A stretch of DNA of 64,000 nucleotides from Scleromitrula shiraiana (lineage: Eukaryota > Ascomycota > Leotiomycetes > Helotiales > Sclerotiniaceae), in NCBI GenBank assembly GCA_028455995.1, contig JABELC010000003.1, forward strand, positions 3,472,001-3,536,000, written 5' to 3'. This document shows, piece after piece, positions 11,213 to 23,057 of this stretch. A program made the translations under genes and the position numbers. Numbering within the stretch: position 1 is the first letter of the stretch; each line of letters begins with the position of its first letter. Below the pieces are notes generated by a model. It was not told the DNA's origin. It did no database searches and saw only the letters and a list, made by a program, of their open reading frames with translations.

Positions 11213-14200
11213 ATGGGGTCGGATAACCACCCCTCCTCACATATCGACTCACCCTCTCCAAAAACGTCACAATTCCCAATTGAACCCGCAATGGATGATT
11301 CCTCGCTTTCAGGTTACGACCGACCAATTTCTCCTTTACAAATGGTCCCCGGACAAATTGATGGACTCGATGCTTTAAAAGCGGATGAATATTTGAATGG
11401 AAGGAGAGGTTCAGGTCATAGTAGTCTTCTACATTTACGAATACCCGGTATGGCCTCGCCATCTGAAATTGCATTTTCGGCTATGCATTTTCTGCCATAC
11501 CCAATTATCATTTTGAATAGTCTTCAAACGGTGGTACTAGCCAACGAATCAGCCGCAAGACTTCTTGGAGCCGACGAAATCGAATTGGGATCTGGTGTCG
11601 AATCAAAATCGACGGATAAATACAGAGGTCAAACGCTTGGACAATTGGGAATTGATATGTTACAAGATATGCGGCCGGTCTGGGTTACGTGGGAGTGCTT
11701 TTTGGAAAGTTTGGTGGATGATATGAGGGTACATGTGGATGCACAACAGGATATTGATGCGGAATCCGGGGAAGGTGATGTTACACCTACGGCGGAGAAA
11801 AGTGAACATTCTATTGTTGGAAAGGAAAATGTTGCCAAATCTGCCACGGTTCGTGATGCGGTTGTTGAGGTTGTTATTACGGCTGGAATGGTCTCCGCAT
11901 CTACCTTTGCAAAGCGGATGACACAAACGGAGGCTTCAAAACGTGAGTACTCCTTCATTTATCTTCACCTTATTCGTCGATGCGCAAATCATCTATCCTA
12001 CATACATATCTCGGGAATCATCAAATGCTTGGGATATCAAGTTTATTGGTTTGCTATGAAGCAACAAAGATGCTCGCCATTGAATTTCAGAATATCGGGT
12101 TCATTCTTATTAGGAGTTAAACTGACATTAAACAGATTCATACGCCAAAATGATAATCAGTATCTTCGAAATCGAAGAAGAGAGATTCTTCATGTTAACC
12201 TTCACAAGTACTGAAATTAACCAGACATCGTTACCAAGTTCGAACAAAACTTCTAGACATGTTAATAGATCAAAACAACCTCAAACTGGCTCAACAGGCT
12301 CGATATCTCGTTCCAGTCCCTCCTCTGTCGGTTCCGAAAGAAGTTACATTGGTGGATCGAGTGGTTCCTCTGCGATTACTAGTCCGACTATGATGTCCAT
12401 GTCATCTTCACCTTTCCCACCTTTGGGTCCTCCTTCACGAGCTTCAAAATCGGGTGCGCCCTCAGTTTTACAAAAAGCGATTGTGCTAAAAGATGCACTA
12501 TTAGATAATACCGAAGTTCCTATTCTAGCAATGTGGAAGGATGAAAGTTTAACGGTACCGAACAAAGCTGCAAGACGCCTCTTTCATCCAGATGCAGATT
12601 TGAGTTCTGTCAAAGATGGCTTTGATTTAATTACAAAATGGCATGTTTGGGACGCGGATTTTTCGGTGCAGTTAGATCCAACTGAATATCCTATCTCTGT
12701 ATTAGTGAGAACGCAAGAACCATTCTCAAGTCGTATTATAGGTATCTATGATCCGGAAACTGGCTCTAAGATTATATACGATTGTCTTGGGGAAGCTGTG
12801 CGAGGTGACGATGGGGAGTTCCTAGCAGGGATTGTTACTTGTAGGGATATAACATCTATGACGCAGCAAATCAACGACATTAGGGAGAAGGATGAACAGA
12901 GGTTCCAATTAATTTGTGATAGCTTACCTCAGATGATATGGACTGCAACGCCAGATGGAATGCATGATTGGTTCTCTCAAAGATGGTATGATTACACTGG
13001 ATTGACAGAGGAAGAATCTTGCGGCATGGGTTGGAAGCTTCCATTCCATCCCCATGATATGGCATCTACAGGTAAAAGCTGGCAACATTCGCTAGCGACC
13101 GGAGAGCAGTATGAGACCGAATATCGTTGTCGCAAATCGGATGGCGAGTGGAGATGGATGTTAGGTCGTGCTGTTTGTATGCGAGATAAGCAAGGTAAAG
13201 TAGAAAAATGGTATGGAACTTGCACGGATATTCATGAATCCATTATGGCTCGACAGGAGGCCAAGAGACTCGTAAGATGTACCCTTTCAGAATATTATTA
13301 ATGGTTGATGATGTATACTCATATAATATAGCGCCAACAACTATTATCTGTTATAGCACATGCTCAAGTAACATTGTTTTCTGTGGATCGAAACAGAAAA
13401 CTTAATCTCCTTGAAGGTTCATTCATATGGGATCTTGAGAGTGAAGCGCTTTCTAGTGATGAAAGTGTTGCTGGTAGCGGGAAATCCAAAAGCGAGGAAT
13501 ATATTGGTAGAAATGTCTACGATGTCTTTTACAGAGGATCTTCCAGAGAGCAGGACATAATTCCACAAACATTAAAACCAATCGAAGATATATTAACGGG
13601 AAAAACGATGGAGGACACCCAAGAACATTCTATTGACAATAGATGGTATAGAACAAAATTTGTTCCTCTTCTAGGTAAAAAGACTGATGGTGGTCATGTC
13701 AACGAAGGTTTTATTGATGGCGTTATCGGTGTTTCCATGGATATCACGGAAATTAAAGATCGGGAAAGTGATCTTCAGACCCAAGAGAGAGAGAATACGA
13801 GACTCCTTGCCAACGAAGCAGCAGCCAAAGAAGCCAGTCGATTAAAGAGTCAATTTTTAGCGAATATGTCTCACGAGATTCGAACACCAATTGCCGGTGT
13901 TATTGGAATGGCCGAACTTCTTACAGATATGGATTTGGATGAGGAACAACAAGAATGTGCTGAGAATATTCAGCGTTCTGCAAATGCTCTACTTACGGTC
14001 ATCAACGATATTCTTGACTTCTCGAAAGTTGAATCTGGTCGATTGGATATTGAGGAAGTGCAATTTTCTCTGTCGGTTGTTGTGAGAGATGTTAGCAAGA
14101 TGTTGGGATTTGCTGCTGAGAGGAAGAATCTGATATTTGACTCTAATATTGCTGTTGGTGTGGATACGGATCTTATTGTGATGGGTGATCCTGGTCGGGT

Positions 14201-16649
14201 ATATATTCCATTTATTTTCTCAAATTATTACCTGTCAATATTGGTATTAATCATCTACTAACATGATTGATAGATTCGCCAAATTATCACAAACTTACTC
14301 ACTAATAGTATCAAGTTTACCAGCGAAGGACGAGTTAAATTTTCCGTTCTAAAAGAAAAAGAAGATGCAGATACTATTGAGATTAAATTTATTATTGAAG
14401 ATACTGGAATTGGTATTGAAGAGGAAGTTCGAAAACGTCTATTCAAACCCTTTAGTCAAGCCGACTCATCTACAGCTAGAAGATTTGGAGGTACCGGCTT
14501 AGGTCTCACGATCAGTAAAAACTTGGTGGATTTAATGCATGGAAGAATCACACTTGAATCTTCATTGGGAAATGGCACGACAGCTACATTTTGGATTCCA
14601 TTCAACAAACCACAATATCATGATGGAAATGCTCCTTTGATCGATATTGGTAAAATACCAGATCGTTTACAATCCGAGATGAGTGTCTCGTGTAGTAGTT
14701 CTGATTATGATCAAATTGGTCCTTCACCTCAGAGAAGTATTTTTGATATTCATAGACATAACCACAAGAGATCGATTTGTATGACGCCACCGTTTAATTC
14801 GGAATTGGAGATGTCATCAGCGGATAGAGCGAATATCAAGATTCTAGTTGTAGAGGATAAGTATGTTATCATTTTCTCCTTTGAGATAAGAAGAATCTTA
14901 CTAACATATCTTTTAGTGCTATCAATCAACAAATCGCACTCAAAACTATTAGGAAATTAGGATTTTCTCCTTCGGCAGTATGGAATGGAAAGGAAGCTCT
15001 TGATTACCTTTTAGCTGCAGATTCACCAAATCCTCCTCATCCCAAACCTGATATTATTCTCATGGATGTACAAGTAAGTATACTCAGATAAACCTATCAA
15101 TATTTATATACACTAGCTAACAAATATTAGATGCCAATCATAGACGGATATCGCGCCACCCACATGATTCGTCATCATGCACCTTACAACCTTTCTTCCC
15201 GCAACATACCAATCGTAGCAATGACAGCATCAGCCATCCAAGGCGATTGCGAAAAATGTAAAAAGGCAGGGATGGATGATTATCTAGCTAAACCGGTGAA
15301 AGGAAAAACATTAGAAAAGATGCTTCTTCGTTGGGCCATTCATAGGAGAACTCCTAAATCTCCAAATGATTCTCAGGTGGATTTCGGGGCTAGTAGTGAG
15401 GAAGAGTGTGTGGAGGGTGATCATGAGAATTGTGATGTTGTCGTTAGGAAGTCTAGGTGTGTATTTTCTCATTCTCCTTATTTTTCTGTTTATTTCTTGG
15501 GTTATTGTACGAATGTATTGTATTTTACACCCAGCTTACGAATAATTCACCTCCAGACGTCAAAATTCAACCTCACAACCCACCACCACAAACCCACCGG
15601 CCCATTTACCCCCACCTCAAATCAAACCACCCCAAAGCACACCAAACTTCACTGTACCAAAACCACCTCGATATCAAATCCAACCTCAAAGTCAACCCCA
15701 AAATCAAAATCAAAATCAAAATTCAACTCCCCACCATCCCCGCCAAAATCTCTCTCTAGATTCCTCTCATTCCACAGCTTCCACCACGAAAAATAATATA
15801 ACTAAAAGACCCTCGATAAACGAACGGCAAAATTCTCATCATAATAATACTAATAGTAGCAATAATTACGAACAGGTTAAGATGATGAGTTCGCTCCCGG
15901 GACTGATTCCAGAGGATGAGAGTGAGCGGATTATGAGGAGGGAGGGCTTCGAGGAGAAGGCAAAGTGGTTGCGGGATGAGAAGTTGGTGGGGGCGGCAAT
16001 TGGTGGGGAGGGGATTCAGGTTGATGTGGAGGGGAGGAATGGGGGAGATGAGGGGATGGGTGAGAATGGAGAGATTGATGGGGGGAGGAGACAATTGTTG
16101 ACGGTGGAGAATATGGGGAGGTTGGAAAAGGAGATGGAGGGGGAGGGGGAGGGTCGGGGAGGGGTTGATGCTGATGGAATTGGAAACGAGAACAAAAATG
16201 AAAATGAAAATGGAAATGGCATACCAAGATCAAAAGACAACACGAACACCAACATCCCCGACGGAATAAAAAGAGTCGATAGCATGGAAGTCATGGGCGA
16301 CGCACGGGGCGACGATGAAGGCAGCGGCAGTGGAAGTGGAGCAGGCAGTAGACCGGGACTGGGCAGTAGAAGGGGGAGTAAGAGGGGGAGTGGGGAGTTT
16401 GGAGATGGAGATGGAGCGTTGAGTGGTGATGATAGGGCGACTAAGTGTGCGAGGAGACCGAAGGTGGGGAGGAGGTGGATGGATAGTGAGGCTACGGTTA
16501 GGGGGGTGTTGGGTTTGGGTTTGGGGGAGGGGGAGGGTGATACGGAGGGGGATAAATATGAAGATGAAGATGAAGATGAAGATGAGATGCGGATGGGGAT
16601 GGGCGAGATAACTAGGGAGAGGCGCGTGGATGGACAGAATTGGATTTGA
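11213..16649 (+). CDS. Hybrid sensor histidine kinase, four PAS domains
   Basis: Exons 11213-11942, 12178-13271, 13332-14198, 14274-14860, 14917-15073, 15131-15456 and 15557-16649 join to 1617 codons without a break; all six introns are GT-AG. The protein should autophosphorylate on His and pass phosphate to its own receiver and then an Hpt protein (phosphorelay). PAS-like regions lie near residues 90-125, 345-450, 484-600 and 615-745. HisKA has the box SHEIRTP with His789. The HATPase has the blocks DTGIGI and GGTGLGLTISK. The receiver (about 1086-1210) has VVEDN, the acceptor Asp1143 in LMDVQMP, AMTA and LAKPV. No TM segment is seen, so a soluble sensor is likely. The last 350 residues are low-complexity, first Gln/Asn/Pro-rich, then Gly/Glu/Arg-rich. 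Which fungal HK class it belongs to I cannot settle; stress sensing is inference. The ATG at 11213 was chosen as first in-frame ATG. Confidence 0.92.
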
Positions 16650-17522
16650 ATGGGTCATGTCATGTCATGTGATGTGATGATTTATGTATAAGTGGGATTT
16701 TATAGGCTTGGATTGGATTGGATTGGATATGGATGAATATAGGAAAGATATGGATATTGCATTGCACTGGTTGCATTGGTTGTGTTGAATCGGATTAAAT
16801 ATGCATCTTGACTTCTTATTTGGAGTTGGGGATGAGGGGGTGGGGAGTGGTGTTTTTTTGTTTGGTTGGTTGGTTGGTTGTTTGTTTGTATACTGGGGTA
16901 TATATGGGATATAAGAATATGGGATAGGATGGGATGGGATGGGATGGGATGGGGTATATAACTTGAACGGGATCGGATTGGATCGGATTGGGTTGGATTT
17001 GGTTGATTGAGTGGATAGGGTAGGATAGGATGGGATGGGATTATTATATTGGATTGGATATGATAGGGTATATTAGTAGGATAAAGATATAATGGAATGA
17101 AATGGAATGGAATGAAAATATGATATAATATGATATTATATGTAGAAGTTTTGGGAGGATGATGGTATGAATGAGGTGGATTGTATTGGATTGTATTGTA
17201 TTATATATATGATATATGATGTATAATATACGATATATGTAATATTATCTAGATGATTGTATTATATAGTATCATAGCATAGCATAGCATACACATTGGC
17301 AATATACAACAAAAAAACACAATATAAAAAAAATACAATGCAACAAAAATATAATCATTCAACAATACAAACACAAACAAACAAACAAACAAACAAACAA
17401 ACAAATAAAATATTCAAATCTAAATCCAATACTCCATTCACATCACAATACCCCACTAACATCATCAACATCATCATAATAATACTAATAATAATAATAA
17501 TATACCAACCAACTTAAACTTA

Positions 17523-17557
17523 AACTTCAAGTTAAACTTCAAGTTGAACTTCAAGTT
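17523..17557. repeat. Three spaced copies of palindrome AACTTCAAGTT
   Basis: AACTTCAAGTT at 17523-17533, 17535-17545 and 17547-17557, exactly 12 bp apart. Each is its own reverse complement except for the centre base. An array of TAGTAT units follows at about 17572-17600, then TAGTAACTTGAA at 17611-17622. Confidence 0.85.
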
Positions 17558-17925
17558 GAACTTTTTACTAGTATTAGTATTAGTATTAGTATTAGTATTA
17601 ATATTAGTAGTAGTAACTTGAAGATGTTTTTTTATTTTTATTTGAGCTGAAAGTTTGTTATTGGTGGTCTTATTGTTTTTTGGTGTTTTTATTTATGGAT
17701 GGGAAAAGGGGGATGGGAAAGGGGGGGGTGGAAAGAGGGGGGAAGGGATATTTGGGATATTATGACTATAATAAAAGATTATATTTAGATTCAAGTTGTT
17801 AGGAAGTTGGAATATAATATATTAGTAATTTGAAAGTATTATGATTGTTTTGTTTAATATAGATGGATGGATGGATGGAGGGATGGATGGATAAAGGAAA
17901 AGAATAGATTTAGAGTACGATAAAA

Positions 17926-17990
17926 TAGGATAGGATAGGATAGGATAGGATAGGATAGAATAGGATAAGATAGGATAGGATAGGATGAGA
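17926..17990. repeat. (GGATA)n pentanucleotide array
   Basis: About thirteen GATAG-type units with a few substitutions. Confidence 0.9.
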
Positions 17991-18004
17991 TAAGATAATA
18001 TATG

Positions 18005-18106
18005 ATGGATATGGATATGGATATGGATATGATGGATATGGATATGGATATGGATATGGATATGGATATGGATATGGATATGGATATGGATATGGATATG
18101 GATATA
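18005..18106. repeat. (GGATAT)n hexanucleotide array
   Basis: About seventeen units, interrupted once near 18031 by a GATGGATAT unit. Confidence 0.9.
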
Positions 18107-18365
18107 GTATAATATATAGTCTTAGACTATAAGATATAGATATCCAGGATACACAAAAAGAGGAATGAGATAATTGTGGTATTTATTTTACAGTAAATAA
18201 GTACTAGTTGAAAATTAAGCGACTCGGAGGTGATTTATGTATTCTGATTGAAAGTGAGTGAGTAGTGATATTGAATCGAAAATGGATATTTATGTATTAC
18301 TAGTAGGTGTTAATTAAGATTACTAAAAGAGCAAGAGCATGGCATGACTACAAATTGAAGATATC

Positions 18366-18398
18366 GATCCATCCATCCATCCATCCATCCATCCATCC
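18366..18398. repeat. (ATCC)n array
   Basis: About eight units, 60 bp beyond the catalase stop codon, so probably inside or near its 3' UTR. Confidence 0.9.
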
Positions 18399-18456
18399 TC
18401 GCAGGAATCAATTCAACCATAGTACTCCACCCATTACCAACCTACCTAATAAGCAC

Positions 18457-20836
18457 CTAATAAGCAACCAAACTAGTCAACCCATCCAATTCCCGCTGGA
18501 AATTTCGATGCTGGGAAATACTATATGTGAACGCGTCCAAGAAATTCTTCGCTCCCTTAACCATATTCAACCCTTCTTCACTTTTTCCCACGCTAGCTGC
18601 TGTTACGACGCCGTATGAATCAACCACCTCTCCATCCCCATCCCCATCCCCATCCCCACCTCCACCACCAGTACTAAACGTCATACCATCCACCTTACAC
18701 GCCACCTCGACGAGCCTAACCCCCTCTCCCGTCGCCCCAATAGCCTTACAATGCCCAAACGCCTCTCTCACCCAATGAACAACCCTCCCCCGTTTAATCA
18801 GACCATCGACATGCGCCCCACCAGGCACATAAACAGAATCAAACATGGTACTCCTCATACCCTCAAAATGGTGATCCGCGCTTACGCTCTTCCCCCCCTG
18901 ACTCCTAATCGGCTGACGCTTTGGGCCAATTGTAAAAGGGAGTGCGCCCGCTGCGGTTAGCGCACCTTTAACGGCTTCGTATTCGAGGAAGTTAAACCCA
19001 TCCCCGATGATGATGGCGACCATGCGGGATTCGATGGTAGCGGGTAACCCGAGCGCTTCGGGCGTGAATTCAAATTGTGATAATCCTTTGGCTTTTTTAC
19101 CGTGGTTGGGACGACCTGCTTTAGTGGGTGTAGGGGCGCCAGCTTTTTCGGCGACGGCGCACGCGAGGGAGAAGTCGATATCGGTGAGTCGTTGGACCAT
19201 ACGCTCGTATACGATCGGATCGTTGCAATGGTCGAGCTCGAAGCTTAGCGCGTTTATGATGTGGAATTTTTCGATCGCGGAGACGGAGTTCCAGAAGAGT
19301 TGGGCTTGGGAAAAATGCTCTTTGAATTTTTTCGAGGCGAGTCTTTGTTTCATGGCGGCGATTTTTTCCGGGTATTCGTAGTATGCGCCTTCTGAAGGCT
19401 TGGTTGGGGGGATTACACTTTGGCGGTTGGGGAAGTAGTTTATTTTTCCCTTTGTGATTCGGTGGCGCATTTGTCCGTCGCGGTGGTTGTTCATTACGGG
19501 GCATACGGGGCGGTTGACGGGGAGTTCTTGCCAGTTTACACCGAGACGGGAGAGTTGGGTATCGAAGTAGGAGAAGTTGCGGCCTTGGAGGAGAGGGTCG
19601 TCTGAGAAGCCAATACCAGGGACGAGATGGGCTGTGCAGAAAGCTACTTGTTCGGTTTGGGTGAAAAATTCATCAACATTCTTGTTGAGCTCAAGTTCTC
19701 CGATGTATCGAACAGGGAGAATGTCTTCGGGCCAGACTTTAGTGGCGTCTAAGATATCGAAATCAAATTCATCTTGACGACTTTCCTCACAAACTTGAAT
19801 TCCAAACTTCCATTTAGGATAAGATCCAGCTTCAATTGCGGTCCAGAGATCTTTGCGGTGGAAATCTGGATCTTGACCTGCGATCTTCAATGCTTCATCC
19901 CAAACTAGGGAATGAACACCAAGAGTAGGAGTGAAATGGAATTTGACAAATGATCTTTTCCCTTCGGCGTTTGTCAAGGTGTATGTGTTTACTCCGAAAC
20001 CTTGCATCATACGGTATGATCTAGGGATACCTCGATCACTCATAGCCCACATAAACATGTGAGTAGCTTCCGTGTGTAAGAATTGAAAATCCCAGAAATT
20101 ATTATGTGCAGATTGTGCTTGAGGAATTTCATTATCCGGCTCAGGTTCTATGAAATGAAGAATCAGTAACTGTAAATATGCGAAGAGGTGTTGTGGAAAT
20201 ACAAGAGTACTCACTTCCGGCATGAATAACATCTGGGAATTTAATAGCATCTTGAATAAAGAAAACAGGAATATCATTCCCAACAACATCCCAATTACCC
20301 TCATCAGTATAAAATTTGACCGCAAAACCTCTCACATCTCTAACAGTATCAGCACTTCCACGGGAACCTAAGACCGTCGAAAATCGAACGAAGACTGGCG
20401 TAGTACGAGAAGTATCTGTAAGAACACCAGCATTCGTAACATCCTAGGCTAAAGTCAGTCTCCTATTCCTCAAAAGAAACAAACAAGTAAATCAAAAACA
20501 ACATACACTAGCATCCTCATAAAGCCTAAAAGTACCAAAAGCCCCCGCCCCCCTCGCATGAACCACACGTTCCGGAATCCTCTCATGATCAAACTTCATA
20601 ATTTTCTCTCTCCCAAAATTATCCTCCAACAACAAGGGGCCCTGACGATCCTCCGTGGAGGCCGATAACCAATTATCATGATTCCCATTTTTGACGCCAA
20701 AATCACTGGTGAGGGATTGTTTGGCGGAGGGTTCTCTTATCTCCGGTTGCATGTCCGCAACTTTTTTGTTGGACGTCATGGCGGTTGATATAGCCTCTCC
20801 TGCTTTTTGAACTGTAGCTCCGATAGCTGACTGCAT
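18457..20836 (-). CDS. Large-subunit catalase with DJ-1/PfpI-like C-domain
   Basis: Exons 20507-20836, 20215-20443 and 18457-20147 (minus) give 749 residues, the usual size of large-subunit (clade 2) catalases. It converts hydrogen peroxide to water and oxygen with haem. The catalytic His93 lies in VVHARGAGAFG, Asn166 in VGNDIPVFF, and the haem-ligand Tyr380 in NFSYFDTQLSR. The C-terminal 180 residues form the DJ-1/PfpI-like domain. There is no signal peptide, so this resembles intracellular, spore-type CatA enzymes rather than secreted ones (family knowledge). A (DG)4 tract, encoded by a CCATCC-type hexanucleotide run at about 18630-18662, sits inside the C-domain and is atypical. TTCTAGAA at 21179-21186 upstream resembles a minimal heat-shock element, which alone proves little. 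Both introns are GT-AG and keep the frame. Confidence 0.95.
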
Positions 20837-22215
20837 TATTTTGATAGGATATGAGGATTAAATTCAAGAGGAAGAAGAAGAGAACGAGATAGAGACTTAT
20901 TAAGAAGATGAAAATTTCCGAAAGAAAAAATAGAAGATGCACAATTAAGTAAATTTCAATATGATGATACCAAGAATGCCATGAAGCGGGGCTAATATGA
21001 TTAAGTGACGCAACTCTGCATCAATGAAATGTGTAGAGGTAAACATTTTCTCCGCAAAAACCTTTGTTTTCAATTTGCGATCCGAATAAGAAGGAATTTC
21101 AATACTGTACTGTACCCCAAAAAAAATCGATTTCAAGATTGGTGATAGCTTCAGGAGCTTGTGCTCCGTTGACGTTAGTTCTAGAATGAATCCGGCACTT
21201 GAAGTGGTGGCTGATGTCATAAGCGTGTATTAGTCAGCTTTCTTTCTTTCTATCCAATGGAGTCATACGTTCAAAGCTTGTCGTGATTAAGCAATTGATG
21301 AAACCAGCCAATTAAAGAGCTTTAGCTAATTACTCTTACTACTCAGAGCACTTATTCAGCAACCGGCATATATCTGGTGTATGAATGAATATACAGGAGC
21401 GGTATGTGTTAGGAAACTTTTAACATCAGTGTATCTTCTTAGATGTTACATCTATCGCGTTTACTTCAAGACAGGCCGGTATGATTGACTCTGTACTGGT
21501 ACACCCAATACAATATATATCCAGTTCTACAGAGAAGTTCAACTATCATCCAACCAACCCAGACAAATCATTGAGCGCAACCACCAACCTCATTACTGCA
21601 AGTTAATATAGTAAAAACAAACATTACAGATCTAATCCGAAGATATACATACACCTACTATATACCATTGCTATTAATATTTATATTCTAATCAAACATC
21701 CACCCGAATTTACTCGAAACATATCTGAATATCTACAACTCAACCAAACATTCAAACCGGCGTCCAGATCAACCCAAAGCTCACAAAGTGATTACGAGCC
21801 ATTCCATTCCCATACAATCATATCCATTATCCGTATTCTCTCGTCAGAATGTATACATCTGAACGAACATTCAAGAGCAATCCACTTAGGTAGCATATAG
21901 AGTAGTTTGAATGTCTGTATCTATATTAAACAATCAGAACTTGATAGCTCGAAAACTATTTAAATGTATATGTTCTAGACTTATTTCCAAACATTGGTTA
22001 GCTCGTTGCCACCCACTATTATAGTATCGCGGGGTTAGAGTCGTTCAGTCTTCGCCCACAAACATTTTCAATCCTCATAATTAATCTCGAACATTCATTC
22101 ACCTTTTGATTATTGCGATTTATACCTCACTTTTAATGCATTTCACCTTCTGATCATCACAATTTATACCTAGTTTTTAATACATTTCTATCATCTATTC
22201 AAACAATCAACCACA
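20837..22215. other. Intergenic, catalase promoter region
   Basis: No gene supported. A GA/TTC-rich stretch lies directly upstream of the catalase ATG. The short minus ORF at 20945-21220 has no recognisable domain. Confidence 0.55.
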
Positions 22216-23057
22216 ATGGTTAGCTCATATCGAATTGCTCGAAAAGCCCGAAGAGCACGAGAGCGAGAGATTGCTAATCTACAAAAACATATACAAAAGC
22301 AATATTCTAAGGACCCAGAACAAGATTCAGAGGCAAAAGACCCTAAAATTTAGCAAAAGACTATTGCACAGATGGTCCCCGAGGGTATAGTTATAAACGT
22401 AAATCAGTCACCGGCAAGGTGACATCCCAGAAATCCATTGGTGGTTCACCACTAGACCAACAACCTTGCCGACACTCCACGATCAAGCGAAGAATGCGCA
22501 AAAAGCTCTTCAGAGGCGTTGTTGTCATTGAGCCGAGAGAAATTGCACTGGAAATCGCAGCCAAAGAAGCCGATCGCTATGGAGATGAGAATAGATTAGT
22601 TTTATGAGCTGATGGTTCTCTTCAAAGGGATGGTTCTTGTGGAATAGGTGTTACTTACTTTTCCCAGACAAATTCATGACCCGAATTTTCCTGGCGCATT
22701 CGAGGTTATGTTGCAACTGATACTCTGGAAGTTTATGCTATCGTGAAAGCCATCGAGATAGCATGGGAATTTTGTCATGATCTGGAAGCAGAAAAGAGAC
22801 CAAGCAACATTGTCGTCTACAGCGACTCTCGTTCTGCATTAGAGTTATTCAATAAATTTCGATACTCCTTGGAAGAATTGGAGGAACTTGCCTATGCAAT
22901 GCAACTCGTTTCACCAGGGATAATTGCGTCTGAAGCTTTAAGCGCAATGGGAATGGAGCTCGAGTTACGATATGTCCCTGGACATGCTGGGATCCGAGGT
23001 AATATGAATACTGATGCAGCTGCGAAGTATGGCGCAAGGGGCTCTCTTGGAAAATGA
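22216..23057 (+). pseudogene. Decayed RNase H-like gene
   Basis: The frame 22419-23057 encodes an RNase HI-type domain: ADGSLQRDGSCGIG (first acidic residue), TLEVYAIVKAIEIA (Glu), VVYSDSRSALEL (Asp), and a C-terminal VPGHAGIRGN...DAAAKYGA block. Two in-frame TGA codons interrupt it, at 22605-22607 (directly before ADGS) and 22677-22679. Both lie where Trp is plausible. An Arg/Ala/Glu-rich N-terminal piece starting with ATG 22216 is in another frame and stops near 22353. This is either a stand-alone RNase H family gene or the tail of a non-LTR retrotransposon. No reverse transcriptase is seen upstream, so I cannot decide. Confidence 0.6.

Larger units (their letters stand above)
16650..18456. 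other. Convergent spacer full of satellites
   Basis: Lies between the 3' ends of the histidine kinase (+) and the catalase (-). It holds GGATT/GGGAT-type runs (16700-17060), TTGG runs near 16862-16880, a run of ACAA units near 17370-17404, and the arrays listed separately. No gene is seen. It must contain both 3' UTRs and polyadenylation sites. Confidence 0.6.

Noticed and set aside
19121..19504. 127-codon minus ORF with many Arg and Pro
   Set aside because: Shadow frame inside catalase exon 3; no domain.
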